A stretch of DNA of 64,000 nt, taken from NCBI GenBank assembly GCA_963971225.1, contig OZ020267.1, forward strand, positions 148,517,927 through 148,581,926, in the 5' to 3' direction. A program made the translations under genes and the position numbers. Shown here one piece after another: positions 13,476 to 23,573 of this stretch (positions are counted from its first letter, which is position 1; every line of letters starts with the position of its first letter). The stretch is from Melieria omissa. Lineage: Eukaryota; Arthropoda; Insecta; Diptera; Ulidiidae. The notes beneath the pieces are model-generated. The model had not been told where the DNA came from. It did not search any database and was given only the letters and a program-made list of their open reading frames with translations.

Positions 13476-14611
13476 CTGTGCGAATATAACAAAACAGTTG
13501 ACAGTTACTTGTGTGGTAAAGAGTTTAGTTAATAAATTAAACTTAATAATACAAATATCTAATAAAGATTGTGCCATGGAACATACATATATATAAATTA
13601 GAGACTAAATATAGGTACGTCTTATATGGAAAATTGTTGTGCATTGGAAATTTAACTATTGGAATCTTTACATTGGAATCTTTAATTAAAAACATTGTGC
13701 ATGATCTTTCACTACTAAGTGCAGTTTGTTTAATATTAATGAAATCATTTGCCGAGCGATTATTTCACATTAAGTTGAAATTACGTAAATAGTCAGGTCG
13801 ATGGCATTTTCAATTTCTAATTATTTACACTCACATTGAACTCAAATAAACAAATAAACGTAAATAATTTCAGAAAATATTTGTTTACTACAAATGTGAA
13901 TTTAAAATAAACTTAACCACAACTCATTCATTAAACTTCAATCAATAAATGTCTAATATGGATTTTGATGAACGAAGTTTGACGAAGCGGAGAGACAACT
14001 ACAATGCACATCGACTTGCCGACATAACATCGCCTCAGAAAACAAATGTCGTATGTATTACTAGGCTCAATGAAACATACGACATTCGTTTTCTGAGGCG
14101 ACGATAAGTAATGGCACCATAATGCAGTGTTTACGATTTACGATAGCGTACAACAACAATCACCTACCTGTGGCGTATAATTAATAACTACAACTAATTT
14201 CTTCCGCCTCTTGATATGAAGCTTGAGTTTAGCAAATGTTAGTAAAAAATACAAAAAAAAAATAGAAGAGATGAAGATACACAAAATGTTTACTTTTACT
14301 GCTTACGGTTAGACTTAAGTAGAGGTTGTGAGTGCGAAGACTAAGTAGTGGGGGAATGTGTGGGACGGAAGTGCATTGACTTGAAAATTGGACTTTATTG
14401 CCAGTATTATGTCAATATAATTTTAATGTCAATTGGAATCGACAGTGGCATTTTGCTAGACGGTGAAAGTGAACTACTCTCCCATACTTCAGCTACAACT
14501 TCAGCAGCTGCCACATGGGGCGTGTCGGGTGCAATTGCAGTCGGGTGCAACATTGCTGCTTAGTCTCGCTTAAATTAGGACAACTGTACAGAGTGCTGCA
14601 GAAGTGCTTAC
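13476..14611 (-). other. Msp300 intron inside the actin-binding head
   Basis: AT-rich intron of 1136 bp between the CH1 and linker exons. It holds the hairpin repeat at 14031-14100. No coding signal is seen in the remainder. Confidence 0.8.
14031..14100. repeat. Hairpin repeat, copy 1
   Basis: Two 26-nt arms (14031-14056 and 14075-14100) pair at 25 of 26 positions around an 18-nt loop. The outer ends are CGCCTCAG and CTGAGGCG, and the arms carry ATGTCGTATGT. A diverged copy in the opposite orientation lies at 27554-27623 and shares the loop segment GGCTCAATG, so this is a dispersed repeat and not a chance palindrome. It could be a minimal fold-back element; no coding potential. Confidence 0.8.
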
Positions 14612-14884
14612 CTGGAAGTACAAGATGATGGTCCATATCAGACCCAGCACAACTGGTGGTCTCCCATCCACCAGATCGGCCGGGTTGATGTTAACCAGCT
14701 TGATGCGCTTGCTGGCCAAGAACTGTAAGGCTGTATTGGCATTGCTGAGGAAATGCGGTCGTCGCAGTACGCGGCCCTTCTCCACGGGCAACCGCTCGCC
14801 GGATAGCACTTCCAAGAGTGCAATGAGCTTGGTACCATCGCGTAAATCGTTGATTAAATCGTCCACGCGAAGCGGTGGAACACG
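14612..14884 (-). CDS. Msp300: Msp300 exon: bulk of the first calponin-homology domain
   Basis: A 91-codon exon reading [20 protein letters not shown], then [15 protein letters not shown], and ending [20 protein letters not shown] plus [27 protein letters not shown] and [30 protein letters not shown] are diagnostic of CH1 of nesprins and related spectrin-family actin-binding proteins. Acceptor TTGCAG at 14885-14890 and donor GTAAGC at 14606-14611; both borders are phase 0. Upstream it joins the 62-nt exon 8.5 kb away; downstream it joins the linker exon at 13475. Confidence 0.96.
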
Positions 14885-15613
14885 CTGCAAGTAACAAAGA
14901 AACAAAGTACAAACAATTAATACAAATTCAAACTTTATGCAACAACAATTAATAAAGGAAGCACAAAATTGCAATGAAAATTGCTTGGAAATTCTTTAGA
15001 ACCAACAGGAAGGCGGATCAATTATGTTTAAAAGTGACTATGACTTTTATGGCTGGAAAAGTTTTCCCAGAATGTGAATGACAAAATTATTATTACTGCG
15101 TTGTAAAACATTTAAAGCAATGGGCGCATTGCATGTTGTGTTATTGTTTTAAAAATAGCAAAACAATTGCCATGTCACGCTTAGCATTTCAGGCACGCAA
15201 ATCACCCAGAAACATGTTAAACTTTCAACTCAGCCCACAATTGTCACCGCTGGCGGCGTTCGAAAGCGCAATGTTTGCATAGAGACGAGTCGCTACAGGC
15301 GACAGCAGGTGCTGAGGGCAATATTCGTAAAAAATGCACCAACTGTAGTACAGGTTTTTCGACGATTGTATGACAGACCAGAAACCAATTGAGAAATGTG
15401 TTTATTGCAGCAAATATAGTTTTAAAATTTGATTTGGATATCATTTTGGATTTATGAAATCCATTTCAAAGAACTTCCAAAGATTTAATTACAAAAATCG
15501 AAATATTTTGGTCTGAAATAAAAACGGACTATTTAACAAAATTTGTTACAAATGCCAGATGACGGTTTACTCTAATTTTGCACATTTTAGTGATGTAGAA
15601 GAGGCTTTGGCGA
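14885..15613 (-). other. Msp300 intron, unique part
   Basis: AT-rich intron sequence following the CH1 exon acceptor. No gene, repeat family or structured element is recognised before the SINE cluster that starts near 15614. Confidence 0.6.
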
Positions 15614-15623
15614 GTCCTGAGCT

Positions 15624-15886
15624 TATTCTTCTTCTTGACTGGCACGACAGCCCGATTACGAGACTAAGGCCTAGCTACCCGATACTAAACGGCGAGTTGG
15701 GAGCTTTTTCATAGGCAATTTTACTCTCAGAAGTTTGCCATTTCCTGCTGAGAGGACAGCCGCCGAAAGAAAAATTGTAGATTTTTCTTTTTTTTCGGTG
15801 TTAACGCAACGGAGTATTGAACTCGCGGAGTCTTGACTCGCGGCCCAACGCACTAGCCAGCTGAGCTACGGCAGCTGCCAAAGGCT
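15624..15886 (-). mobile_element. SINE-B copy 1 (tRNA-derived)
   Basis: The element lies between two copies of the 10-mer GTCCTGAGCT (15614-15623 and 15887-15896), a clear target-site duplication. Read on the minus strand it starts with a tRNA-like head (GTAGCTCAGCTGGCTAGTGCG, A-box-like, and GAGTTCAATACTCC, weak B-box). It continues into a body containing AAATGGCAAACTTCTGAGAG and ends GGCTGTCGTGCCAGTCAAG with an AAG-rich tail. It matches the longer copy at 16022-16344, but the middle of the body is shortened. Confidence 0.8.
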
Positions 15887-16021
15887 GTCCTGAGCTATCT
15901 TTTCAAACCAAAAACTTCATTCGGTAAGGAGAATAGGGAAAAGAAAAAAGACGGGGAAAAATAGCTGAATGGAATGCATACCTGCGACAGGTAGACCCAT
16001 AAATAAATTAATAATAATAAT

Positions 16022-16344
16022 TGATTGGCACGACAGCCCGCTTACGCGAGACTAAGGCCTCGCTTCCCGCAACCACCCGTGTTGTGCGTGTGAATTTTGT
16101 ACGCGGGTGGAAGGGACCTACAGTTTTATGCCGGTTCCGAACGGCAGGTTGGGAGCTTTTTCATAGGCAATTTTTACTCTCAGAGGTTTGCCATTTCCAG
16201 CTGAGAGGACAGCCACCGAAAGAGAAAACGAGTTTCCCGTTATTTTTTTTTAGGTGTTACTACATGCAGAATTCGAACTAGCGTCGCTCTGCATGCGACT
16301 CGCTTGGACCGCGCACTAACCAACTGAGCCACGGCGGCTGCCGT
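16022..16344 (-). mobile_element. SINE-B copy 2 (tRNA-derived)
   Basis: Second, fuller copy of the same SINE, also on the minus strand. Its head reads GTGGCTCAGTTGGTTAGTGC with a degenerate B box (TAGTTCGAAT, 16271-16280). The body contains AAATGGCAAACCTC, GCCGTTCGGA and CTGTAGGTCCC (16106-16200). The 3' end is GCTGTCGTGCCAATCAATTA followed by an ATT-rich tail. TAATAATAA occurs at both borders and may be the target duplication. The body is shared with the otherwise different SINE at 17043-17434. Confidence 0.8.
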
Positions 16345-16381
16345 GTAAGTAATAATAAGTAAGTAAGGAAGTAAGTAAGTC
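16345..16381. repeat. (AAGT)n microsatellite, upstream of LINE remnant
   Basis: Imperfect tandem AAGT/AATAATAAGT repeat. A second array of the same unit lies at 17951-17991, on the other side of the LINE remnant. Confidence 0.85.
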
Positions 16382-17950
16382 GGCTGTATTCCTATGGATA
16401 CTGGCAGGACAACAAAGTCTCGGCTCATAAAGAAATCTTCATAGAGAAAACTTCTTTCGTTGCCGCCCCCTAGGGGTTGCTTAATACCCGTAGTATCCTT
16501 TGGAAGAAACTTTGAAGTGAGATTCCCAACGCGCAGCCAATGGGACAACCTAGAGGCCATGCTAGGGGATCTGACGGATATTTTCTTCACTGACAGATCC
16601 AAGACCGATAAAAGTACTGAAGCTGGATGGCACTTTGATGGAAGTGTCAACTGCCATTACGCACTGGCTGGGCTGACTACCGTCTTTCAGGCGGAATGTA
16701 GCGGAATGAATAATCGGGATGAAATAGTACGGGAAACACATAGGAGTCTTTAGAGACAGTCAAGCTTCACTTAAGGCCCTGGAAAACGCGCATGTTACCT
16801 CTAAGATTGTCCAAGAATGTAAGATGAAGCTAAAATCAGTTGCGGGACGTAATAAGCTTCAACTTATCTGCGCTCCGTGGCACTGCGGTATTCTAGGAAA
16901 CGAAACTGCCGATGAACTGACTAGCTGCGAATCAGGGTGCACACCCATGGGATCAGAACCAATAATCGGCACCAATCTAGCAGGAACCTTAGACCGAATC
17001 GAGTCCTGTGTGAATAACCTACATAGAGAACGTTGGTCTAGCCGGCCTCAATAGTCCAGCGGAAAGTGCGCTGGCTTCTCATACCAAAGGCTCCAGGTTC
17101 GATTCCTGGCTCGGGCTGGTGAAAAACTCGTCTCCTTTTATCGCTATCCACATGAAGGGAATGAGAATTACAAGAATCGCACAAGTGCGCTCTTGGCAGG
17201 CAATGGCAAAACCTCCAATTGTGAACGAAAAACTGCCAATCGCCGTTCGGATTCGGCGTTTAATTGTAGCTCCCCTCCCCTTTCCCCATCCGCTTGAAAT
17301 GTGTGCTGTAACATATGTTGGCAAAACAGTGTTGCATACACAGTTCAAAAACGGGTGAAATATGTGGTATCACAATGGGCCTTTCGGGCCTCCGAGTGTG
17401 TCTCTTAGAGGCAGCCACCGCAACCTAAACTAACCTAGCTTGGGAAGCTCTAAAACTGCCAAGTGTTTTGCGAAAAGGACGAACAGGAAGGCAGGGAATT
17501 TCCTCCAGAAGCTGAGAAGGAAAAACCTCCGTCGAATGGTCGGGTTAATTACAGGACACAATCCATTGGGGGCCAACATGGGCATCATCGAAGATCCGAC
17601 TTGCATGTCTTGCCTGGAGGAGGTAGATAGTACAGAGCACTTTCTCTGTGCATGTCCTGCCTTCTCTAGAACGAGATTGCGCACGCTGGGTTCAGGTCTT
17701 ATGGACGAAGTTCATTCTCTCACCCTGTGTGATCTCCTGAGATTCATTAATGAGGCCGGGAAATTTGCACAGCAGATCTCATAACCCTTTCTCCCTTTCC
17801 ACCCACTTTCTCTTTTCTTTTTCACATTCAAATCTCCTCTATCAACCTTTTTCCTAAGTACAATGGGCTATAAAGCCTGAGTGATTGAGGTAATGATCTC
17901 CCTTAGTTTTTTTTCTCGGCTCCTTCTCACATCCATTGATCCATCCATAC
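16382..17950 (+). mobile_element. LINE remnant: RNase H domain and C-terminal zinc knuckle
   Basis: Degenerate 3' part of a non-LTR retrotransposon, interrupted by a SINE at 17043-17434. Before the SINE the frames read IFFTDRSK (RNase H, where DGSK is usual; the Gly is now Arg), AGLTTVFQAEC and PWHCGILGNETADELTS, the hallmark HxGIxGNExADELA helix of the RNase H. After it comes NLRRMVGLITGHNPLGANMG and the zinc knuckle CMSCLEEVDSTEHFLCACP. An RNase H domain of this kind suggests the I, R1 or LOA groups rather than Jockey or CR1. Frameshifts are present and the 5' part is missing. If the SINE and one CTAGC copy are removed, the frame across the junction is continuous, so this segment was still open when the SINE landed. 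Confidence 0.85.
17043..17434 (+). mobile_element. SINE-A copy 1, long form, nested in the LINE
   Basis: A tRNA-derived SINE with an A box (ATAGTCCAGCGG, 17051-17062) and a perfect B box (GGTTCGATTCC, 17096-17106). It ends CGGGCCTCCGAGTGTGTCTC plus CAACCTAAACTAAC. It is flanked by CTAGC at 17038-17042 and 17435-17439. It differs from the copy at 21346-21529 by an extra internal block of about 207 bp (17120-17327), part of which resembles the body of SINE-B. Confidence 0.85.
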
Positions 17951-17991
17951 AAGTAAGTACGTAGGTAAGTAAGTAAGTAAGTAGGTAAGTG
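17951..17991. repeat. (AAGT)n microsatellite, downstream of LINE remnant
   Basis: Tandem AAGT with occasional GTAG variants. Pairs with the array at 16345-16381 across the LINE remnant. Confidence 0.85.
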
Positions 17992-18002
17992 TAGCTCATA
18001 AT

Positions 18003-18136
18003 AGGATGGGGGTTTCGGCGATTCAAACTCCCCCCAAATACCAAAACTGCTGGTGCAAATTATGGTTTCAAATGGAATTCGGTTAAAAAGTTTTACACAA
18101 ACCTTTCCCCAAAATTAAATTCTGTGTGCGCCACTG
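18003..18136. mobile_element. Diverged MITE, relative of 24273-24417
   Basis: The stretch from CAAAACTGCTGGTGCAAATT to GTGTGCGCCACTG aligns base by base with the reverse complement of the element at 24273-24417. Both share the TATGG-TTT-AATGG core and the terminal TGTGTGCGCCACTG/TGTGTGCCACTG. Its left terminus has decayed and no target duplication is visible. Confidence 0.55.
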
Positions 18137-21129
18137 CCTTGCAGCATTCATTTCATTGAATTTTATAAAATTTTTTGGAAAATTTCTTGTATTTGTTCAA
18201 GCAAATTTTTGTTTCAAGCAAGTTTCCATACATTTTGACAGTAAAATATTTGAGAGTAAGAGGCGCCTTAGTTGCTGTCTTACCCACCAAAAGATCATTC
18301 CAGCAACTACTTTTTGGCATTTTTCTGAGCCCTGTTACACTCGAAACGACTTTTCCATATTCATTCATACAAAATTTGTGAAAAAATAAACAAAATTCTT
18401 ATTATGCTTCAAGTCTGCCCCCGCAAGTTTTTAAAGCTATTTTAATGTGTTTTCTATTTAAATTATTTACAACAAATAAACATACAATGCGCAACAAACG
18501 CTTAAAAATAGCTAAACTGAATCATAACCTAACTTTTAACTATGTTCTATCATAATAAGAAAACCCTAATTTGCATGAGATTTTTCCAGATGGCGAGCAC
18601 CGCCCATGCGCTTAACACCGAAATATAAAAAGCCAACGATCGGCGCTGAGTTGCATAAATCACAAAATATTGCCACACCAACTGGCTGAACGTGTTCACC
18701 TTGAACCCGCGCGCATGCGCGTAAATGAGACGCTAAAACATCGAGATCTTGCGCTGAAAGTTTTCAACAGCTCACGCATTGGTATACACAGCTGACAAAC
18801 AGATACACAGGGCAAGATATTGTACTGATTTGGAATCAAGATATAGTGAACGCATAAGTGCGATTTCGAAACGAATTTCAACCGAGACTTTTCTCATTCG
18901 TGAATATGATCCGTTTGCAGAGTTCGACTTTGGAAACTTTGTAATGAGAAATGCAGCCAGTGATTGTGTGGAGTAATAAAAATAAAATCATTCAAATACT
19001 AGTAAAACTAATAACAGGTAATAAAACATTGATGGATTGTTTGCCCTTGCAATTGACTTTTAGCTACGGGCATCCGATGCCCCTGAGTTTGCCACGATTT
19101 CATTAAACCTGTACAACAATGTGCAAATGATCAAAGTGCAAGTCAACAAGTTATAAGTTATTTTTAGAGAGTCATTTAAATACAAAGTGTGTGTGTGGTT
19201 TTCAAATACAAATGTAAATTTTGTTGACACTGCATTCGAATTGAAAGCTAACCTTGGAGAAGTACTAAATCCTCCTTGATGATCATTTTATTACTGTTGA
19301 AGTAATTAAATTTTAATTTCAAGCCGCTGAGATAGGTATTCCAACTGTTAGCACAGAGAAAGTAATTGAGAACGGAAATGCCTACAAAGTCTGACGCTGA
19401 GCTGTTGAAATGTTAGTCAAACGTAATGCAATGTGTTTGCTTACTAAATGTGAGAGTGAAGCAACAAATTTGTATCTCAAACTTTGTGATGAATTAGTAA
19501 ATTAGCACCTTTTTGCTCGTTCAGCGAATTAGTCACTTATTCAAACTAATGGAAAATTTTCTTATGCAGTAATACTTATTGATTTTGAGATATGTAAATG
19601 ACCACGCCCTTTTCTCATTTTTCTCATACACACTCAATACACATATATTTTAAATCTAAATAAATCATATTCGCCCACTCGCCACCAGTCTAACCAAAAT
19701 CTGGCCACGCACCACATCAAATTCGCATCGTTGCATGGCCAGACCGGACGCGTTGCACATGCACACAGAGCGCGCCGGCATGCAACACATGGCCGTACAT
19801 AGTCGACAAGCCAAATGCTTATTTACTAAAGGCGATCGCCGCCGTGCAGCCATGGCCAATGAAGCCAAATAACTGGTTTATGGCGCTGCCATCGCCGTCG
19901 TTGTCGCTGGCACATAAAACCTGTAAGCATTATAAAGTTGATTGTACCGGCATTTGCCGGCCGGCAATTTCCATAATTGAAATGAACCGATCAAGCGCTG
20001 CCAACATGAATATGCATCGTGCAACGAAAGCGGAGACACAGCACAGTCCATGTACGGCAGCCAGACGACGTTGTCGATGTGGCGAGTCGCTGCCACACAC
20101 ACAAACAAAGGATCACTGGCCCACGGTGCCCTTGTTCTTCCGCATTCTTCAGATCTACTACTTTGGCTTTTCTTTGTTGTTATTGTTGTGCGAACACGCT
20201 ATTTTTAGATAGAAGACCACAATAAAAGGCCACTGTGACTACGCAGCGTATTGCGGTGTTGGCCAATGGGCCAAGTTAGCTTTGTGCTACAAATATTAGC
20301 ACTTTCTGCCCGTGTTCACTCATTCATCAGCTCACACTAATTTTCCAAAAATGCACAACATTTACTGCCACCAATTTGTAAATTGTGCAGTCGCTACTGA
20401 ATCGATCGGCCGCTTTTGTTTCGATGTTGCGCCCAGACACCAACATTCGATGTATACCAGCTGCACCAACAGTTTTCATCTGTCCGCAACAATATCCGGA
20501 AGAATTTTTCGCAAGCAGTAAACATTATCTTTGTATGAACGCGAATTCGGCGGCATTTATTGGCGTCTTTTGCTCAACAACTGCAACAATTGCGCGGCGC
20601 ATTGCACAAAATCGCCCATTGTCGTCTGCCGCCATGCAATGACTGTGTCACTACGTCGTTCTCCACGTTGCCTGCCAAATTGTCTTTCATTGGCTATTTG
20701 TGCCACTTTGGTTATTTTTGACCATAAAAAATTCCATTAACGAAAATAACAAAACATTAACTCTTTCAGCCGCATCGATTTTATTTGAAGCGAAATGTTT
20801 ACTGACTGGAGAAAATAGAAAATTATGTACACTCATTCGCCCAAAATAAAATGAAATTTCCGCTTAATGAAAAAGAAAACAAAATTCAGAAACACAAACA
20901 TGCAGATGTTCGTGTTGTGATTCAGCAGGAAAACAAATGCGAGCGTTGATTACTTTATGGAAATTCGCTTGATTCTTGAAAAACGCAGAAAAACTGCACT
21001 CAATACGAGCAGATGTGGGCATCCGAAAAGTTCATACATTATTATATACAAAACATTTATTTGCATACGCAGCGTTGGGCTACAAATAAGCAAAAGTGGT
21101 CAGCGAAATTGTTTTGCTTTAATGTTGAC
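18137..21129 (-). other. Msp300 intron, nothing recognised
   Basis: AT-rich intron sequence. Short open frames on both strands have no recognisable domain or supporting splice signals. No repeat family shared with the rest of the window was noticed. Confidence 0.5.
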
Positions 21130-21198
21130 TGAATTGCGACTCGAACCCATTACCCCTGGACTTGGGATTCAAGACTTTGATAACTGAGTCACTGCTGT
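21130..21198 (-). mobile_element. tRNA-like SINE head
   Basis: On the minus strand this reads CAGCAGTGACTCAGTTATC (A-box-like), then a B box GGTTCGAGTCGC (21137-21148). No mature tRNA folds from it: there is no acceptor stem and no clear anticodon arm. It is best read as the head of a decayed SINE of a third type. Its 3' boundary is not visible. Confidence 0.4.
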
Positions 21199-21345
21199 GT
21201 CAAAGCTTGTTCGTTTGTCAGGTAAGTGGAATATATTAATGATAACTTTTGAAAGAGTGTAGATTAGATTAAGCTGTTTGGCCAAATTGGACACGCATAG
21301 ACCCTTTTGGATCTAGCGGCACTAAATGGAGTTCCTTAGGCGTTA

Positions 21346-21529
21346 GGTTAGGTTAGGTTATGGTGGCGGCCTCTGTAAGAGACACACTCGGAGGCCTATT
21401 GTGATACCACATATTTGACCCATTTTTGAAATGTGTATGCAACACAGCGTTTTACCAGCCCGAGCTAGGATTCGAAACTAGGGCCTCAGAGAAGCCAGCA
21501 CGCTACCAACTAGACTATCGAGGCCGGCT
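21346..21529 (-). mobile_element. SINE-A copy 2, short form
   Basis: Minus-strand copy of SINE-A with a tRNA-like head (CCTCGATAGTCTAGTTGGTA, B box TTTCGAATCC), the shared 3' end (GGCCTCCGAGTGTGTCTC) and a tail of three TAACC units (GGTTAGGTTAGGTTA on the plus strand, 21346-21360). The flanks TTCCTTAGGCGTTA (21332-21345) and TTCCTAGACGTTA (21530-21542) are a decayed target duplication. It lacks the 207-bp internal block of copy 1. Confidence 0.85.
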
Positions 21530-21609
21530 TTCCTAGACGTTAAAAGCTTGTCAAGTTATGTTCGCTTAGGATGCCTGTGTTTTAACCAATTTGAGCTGTG
21601 ACTTGATAT

Positions 21610-21998
21610 TGTAACGTTGAGGCACTCTGTCGCTGTGCTATGCATGAATGTTTTACGGGCATACTTTTAGGCACGCACTTTAGAGTACGGCAGACTTGCT
21701 ATAATTTCGATATGGCAAGGATGGCTTGCGATGGTAATGGGATGTGCGAGAACGATCGAGAGATTGTCCAACTGGAATATGCGAGAACAATCGGCGCGAT
21801 AATCAGACCAGTATAAAAGGCAGCCGCATACAGCGCAGAGGGGAGTCTGATTCGAGCAAACAAAGGGGAAACATGCAATAGTCCCATAAGTAGTAGCAAG
21901 CATAAAGACAAAAAAGTGTAAATTTGTAAATAAAGTGATTGATGGTTTTTGACTGCGTTTGCGCTGAATAATTGAAGTGGTTTTATTTTTCAATCACA
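21610..21998 (+). mobile_element. Putative solo LTR
   Basis: The segment runs from TGTAACG to CAATCACA, so it has the TG...CA ends of an LTR. It contains a strong TATA box (TATAAAAGG, 21812-21820), an initiator-like GAGTCTGATTC about 30 bp later and a poly(A) signal AATAAA (21929-21934) some 110 bp downstream, in the order U3-R-U5. There is no second LTR, no gag-pol coding and no clean 5-bp target duplication. It could instead be a stand-alone intronic promoter. Confidence 0.4.
21812..21820 (+). promoter_or_regulatory. TATA box of the putative LTR
   Basis: TATAAAAGG with a GC-rich flank and an initiator-like sequence near 21843. It points along the plus strand, antisense to Msp300. Confidence 0.45.
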
Positions 21999-22462
21999 AT
22001 CCAGAGATCCGAAATAAGCCTATAGAGAACTGATTTTCGTAATAATATCAAGGTCAAGGACCTCACCCGAAGCAGGGAAATATAGAGCCCAAACATGTAA
22101 GACTAGATCCAGCTATAGCAGAACTGTAGCACAGAATGCGTGGCAAGATTTGAAAGAATTAAGATATTGGGATATGTTTTGATGAAAGTAAACCTTAAAA
22201 TAGACATAACCTAATAATGCTTGAAAACCGAAAGACACCAATTAAGCATTGGAATATTTTAGACCATTTTAGAAGGTCAAACTTGATCGGTGTTTTTCTA
22301 GAATGTTAAGAAATATTTATAAAAACTTGTTTAATCTGTCATTGAAGTAATCAATCAAGTTAGGTCTGAAAGGATTAATCTGAAAGATTTAAGCGTTATA
22401 CACTGAGACTTGTTAGACTATTGACTATTAGACAACAACATTTGTAACCCTTGTCATTGATT

Positions 22463-23218
22463 CAGTGTTGCCAGATCAGGAGATTTCCTCCCATATATAG
22501 GAAATTCTTGGCCTTTTAGGAGAATTTTGAGGAAGAATTGTTTAGGAGAAAGTTTAGGAGATTTATATTTATTTTAGGGGATTTTTCAGATCCTTAGTAG
22601 ATTTTTGGGAGATTTTTGGATAACGAAGTACGATGTATTGGGAACATTGGCAACAAAACATATTTTGGCAACTATTTTAACCCTTTCGGTACGGAGTTTA
22701 ATTTTGAAATCCAAAATACTCTCAGTAGATGTTTAAAAATTCTGAAATAATCCTTTTATGCGGGAACACCGAAATCAAAACAATATTTTGTGTGGGTCTT
22801 TAGATTTTTAATAATTGTTTCGAGGAGTATTAAAAACTTGCTGGGACGTATTATCCCAGTGGTCCCAAAAGGGTTAATAGTCAAAGCACCCTACCGTGCT
22901 AACACTTGTAAGCTCGTTCTATCGCGTTCTCACTTACCGCTGTCACAATGAAATCCCGCCACTTTTGTTTAATTCATGAATATTCATGAATTCATCATAT
23001 GTTTTGCTTTTGTTGCTAAGCTCAAGATGAATAAAAAAGGCAGCATTAAAAAAAATATATATATATTTTTATTTTTTTATGAGAAGCTTAATTCCTTTAG
23101 AATAACGCAAATTATAAAAAAAATTTTGGAGATTTTTTTTTTAACTGTTGGGAGGAAATTTCAGTATTTTTGTTTTTTAGATTTAGGATAAAGTCATTTC
23201 AGGTATCTGGCAACACTG
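22463..23218. mobile_element. Non-autonomous hAT element
   Basis: Terminal inverted repeats CAGTGTTGCCAGAT (22463-22476) and its exact complement ending at 23218. Flanked by an 8-bp duplication, CATTGATT (22455-22462) and CATTGATC (23219-23226), the target-site size of hAT transposons. There is no transposase coding. The interior contains a perfect 22-bp palindrome (22971-22992, axis in GAATATTC) and a nested TTAA element (22677-22877). Confidence 0.85.
22677..22877. mobile_element. piggyBac-type MITE 1, nested in the hAT element
   Basis: Bounded by TTAACCCTTT (22677) and AAAAGGGTTAA (to 22877). The right end carries the dyad CTGGGA-N7-TCCCAG (22841-22859), with its axis 27.5 bp from the outer edge of the TTAA. 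No coding potential. TTAA duplication with CCC ends is the signature of piggyBac transposition. Confidence 0.75.
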
Positions 23219-23432
23219 CATTGATCGATGTTTGCTCAACACTTATGATTTTCTTAGCGATCAACTTAAGGGAGTCGGTTCGGATAAAAAATATACTCTC
23301 TACAGTTCGTTATCAGGTGAAGTGAGATCAAACAAAACACTCTTAGTTGTACTCTCAAGAAAAATAAATACAAAAAAATTAATCGTATGTATATAACTTT
23401 ATAAGTACTTCTGTTAAGTTCCACCGACTTAC

Positions 23433-23494
23433 CTTCAATAGGTACGAATTAATCCAATTAGTGAATGTCTTCTTCTGCACACGTTCTTGTTCCT
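23433..23494 (-). CDS. Msp300: Msp300 62-nt exon opening CH domain 1
   Basis: This small exon encodes EQERVQKKTFTNWINSYLLK plus two bases of a shared Glu codon. TFTNWINSYL is helix A of the first CH domain, part of actin-binding site 1. The acceptor is TTTCATTGCAG and the donor GAAG|GTAAGT. It enters with two bases of a codon and leaves in phase 0 into the exon at 14884. Both upstream coding exons (39326-41501 and 53410-54292) end in a single G, which with AG makes the Glu codon, so either can be spliced here. It is too short to stand out as an open frame and was found by searching for the missing CH1 start. Confidence 0.95.
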
Positions 23495-23573
23495 CTGCAA
23501 TGAAATTAAACAGAAAAATTCATTAGTTTGAGAGACGCGCATTCTTTATTCTTTAATTGTACAGGTTCACGCC

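Noticed and set aside
14031..14100. microRNA gene
   Set aside because: The fold is suitable, but the repeat occurs elsewhere with diverged arms and there is no expression evidence; kept as a repeat.
21130..21198. Functional tRNA gene
   Set aside because: A and B boxes are present, but no acceptor stem or anticodon loop can be drawn; treated as a SINE head.
21346..21360. Interstitial telomere repeat
   Set aside because: Three GGTTA units lie at the 3' tail of a SINE with its own target duplication, which explains them better.
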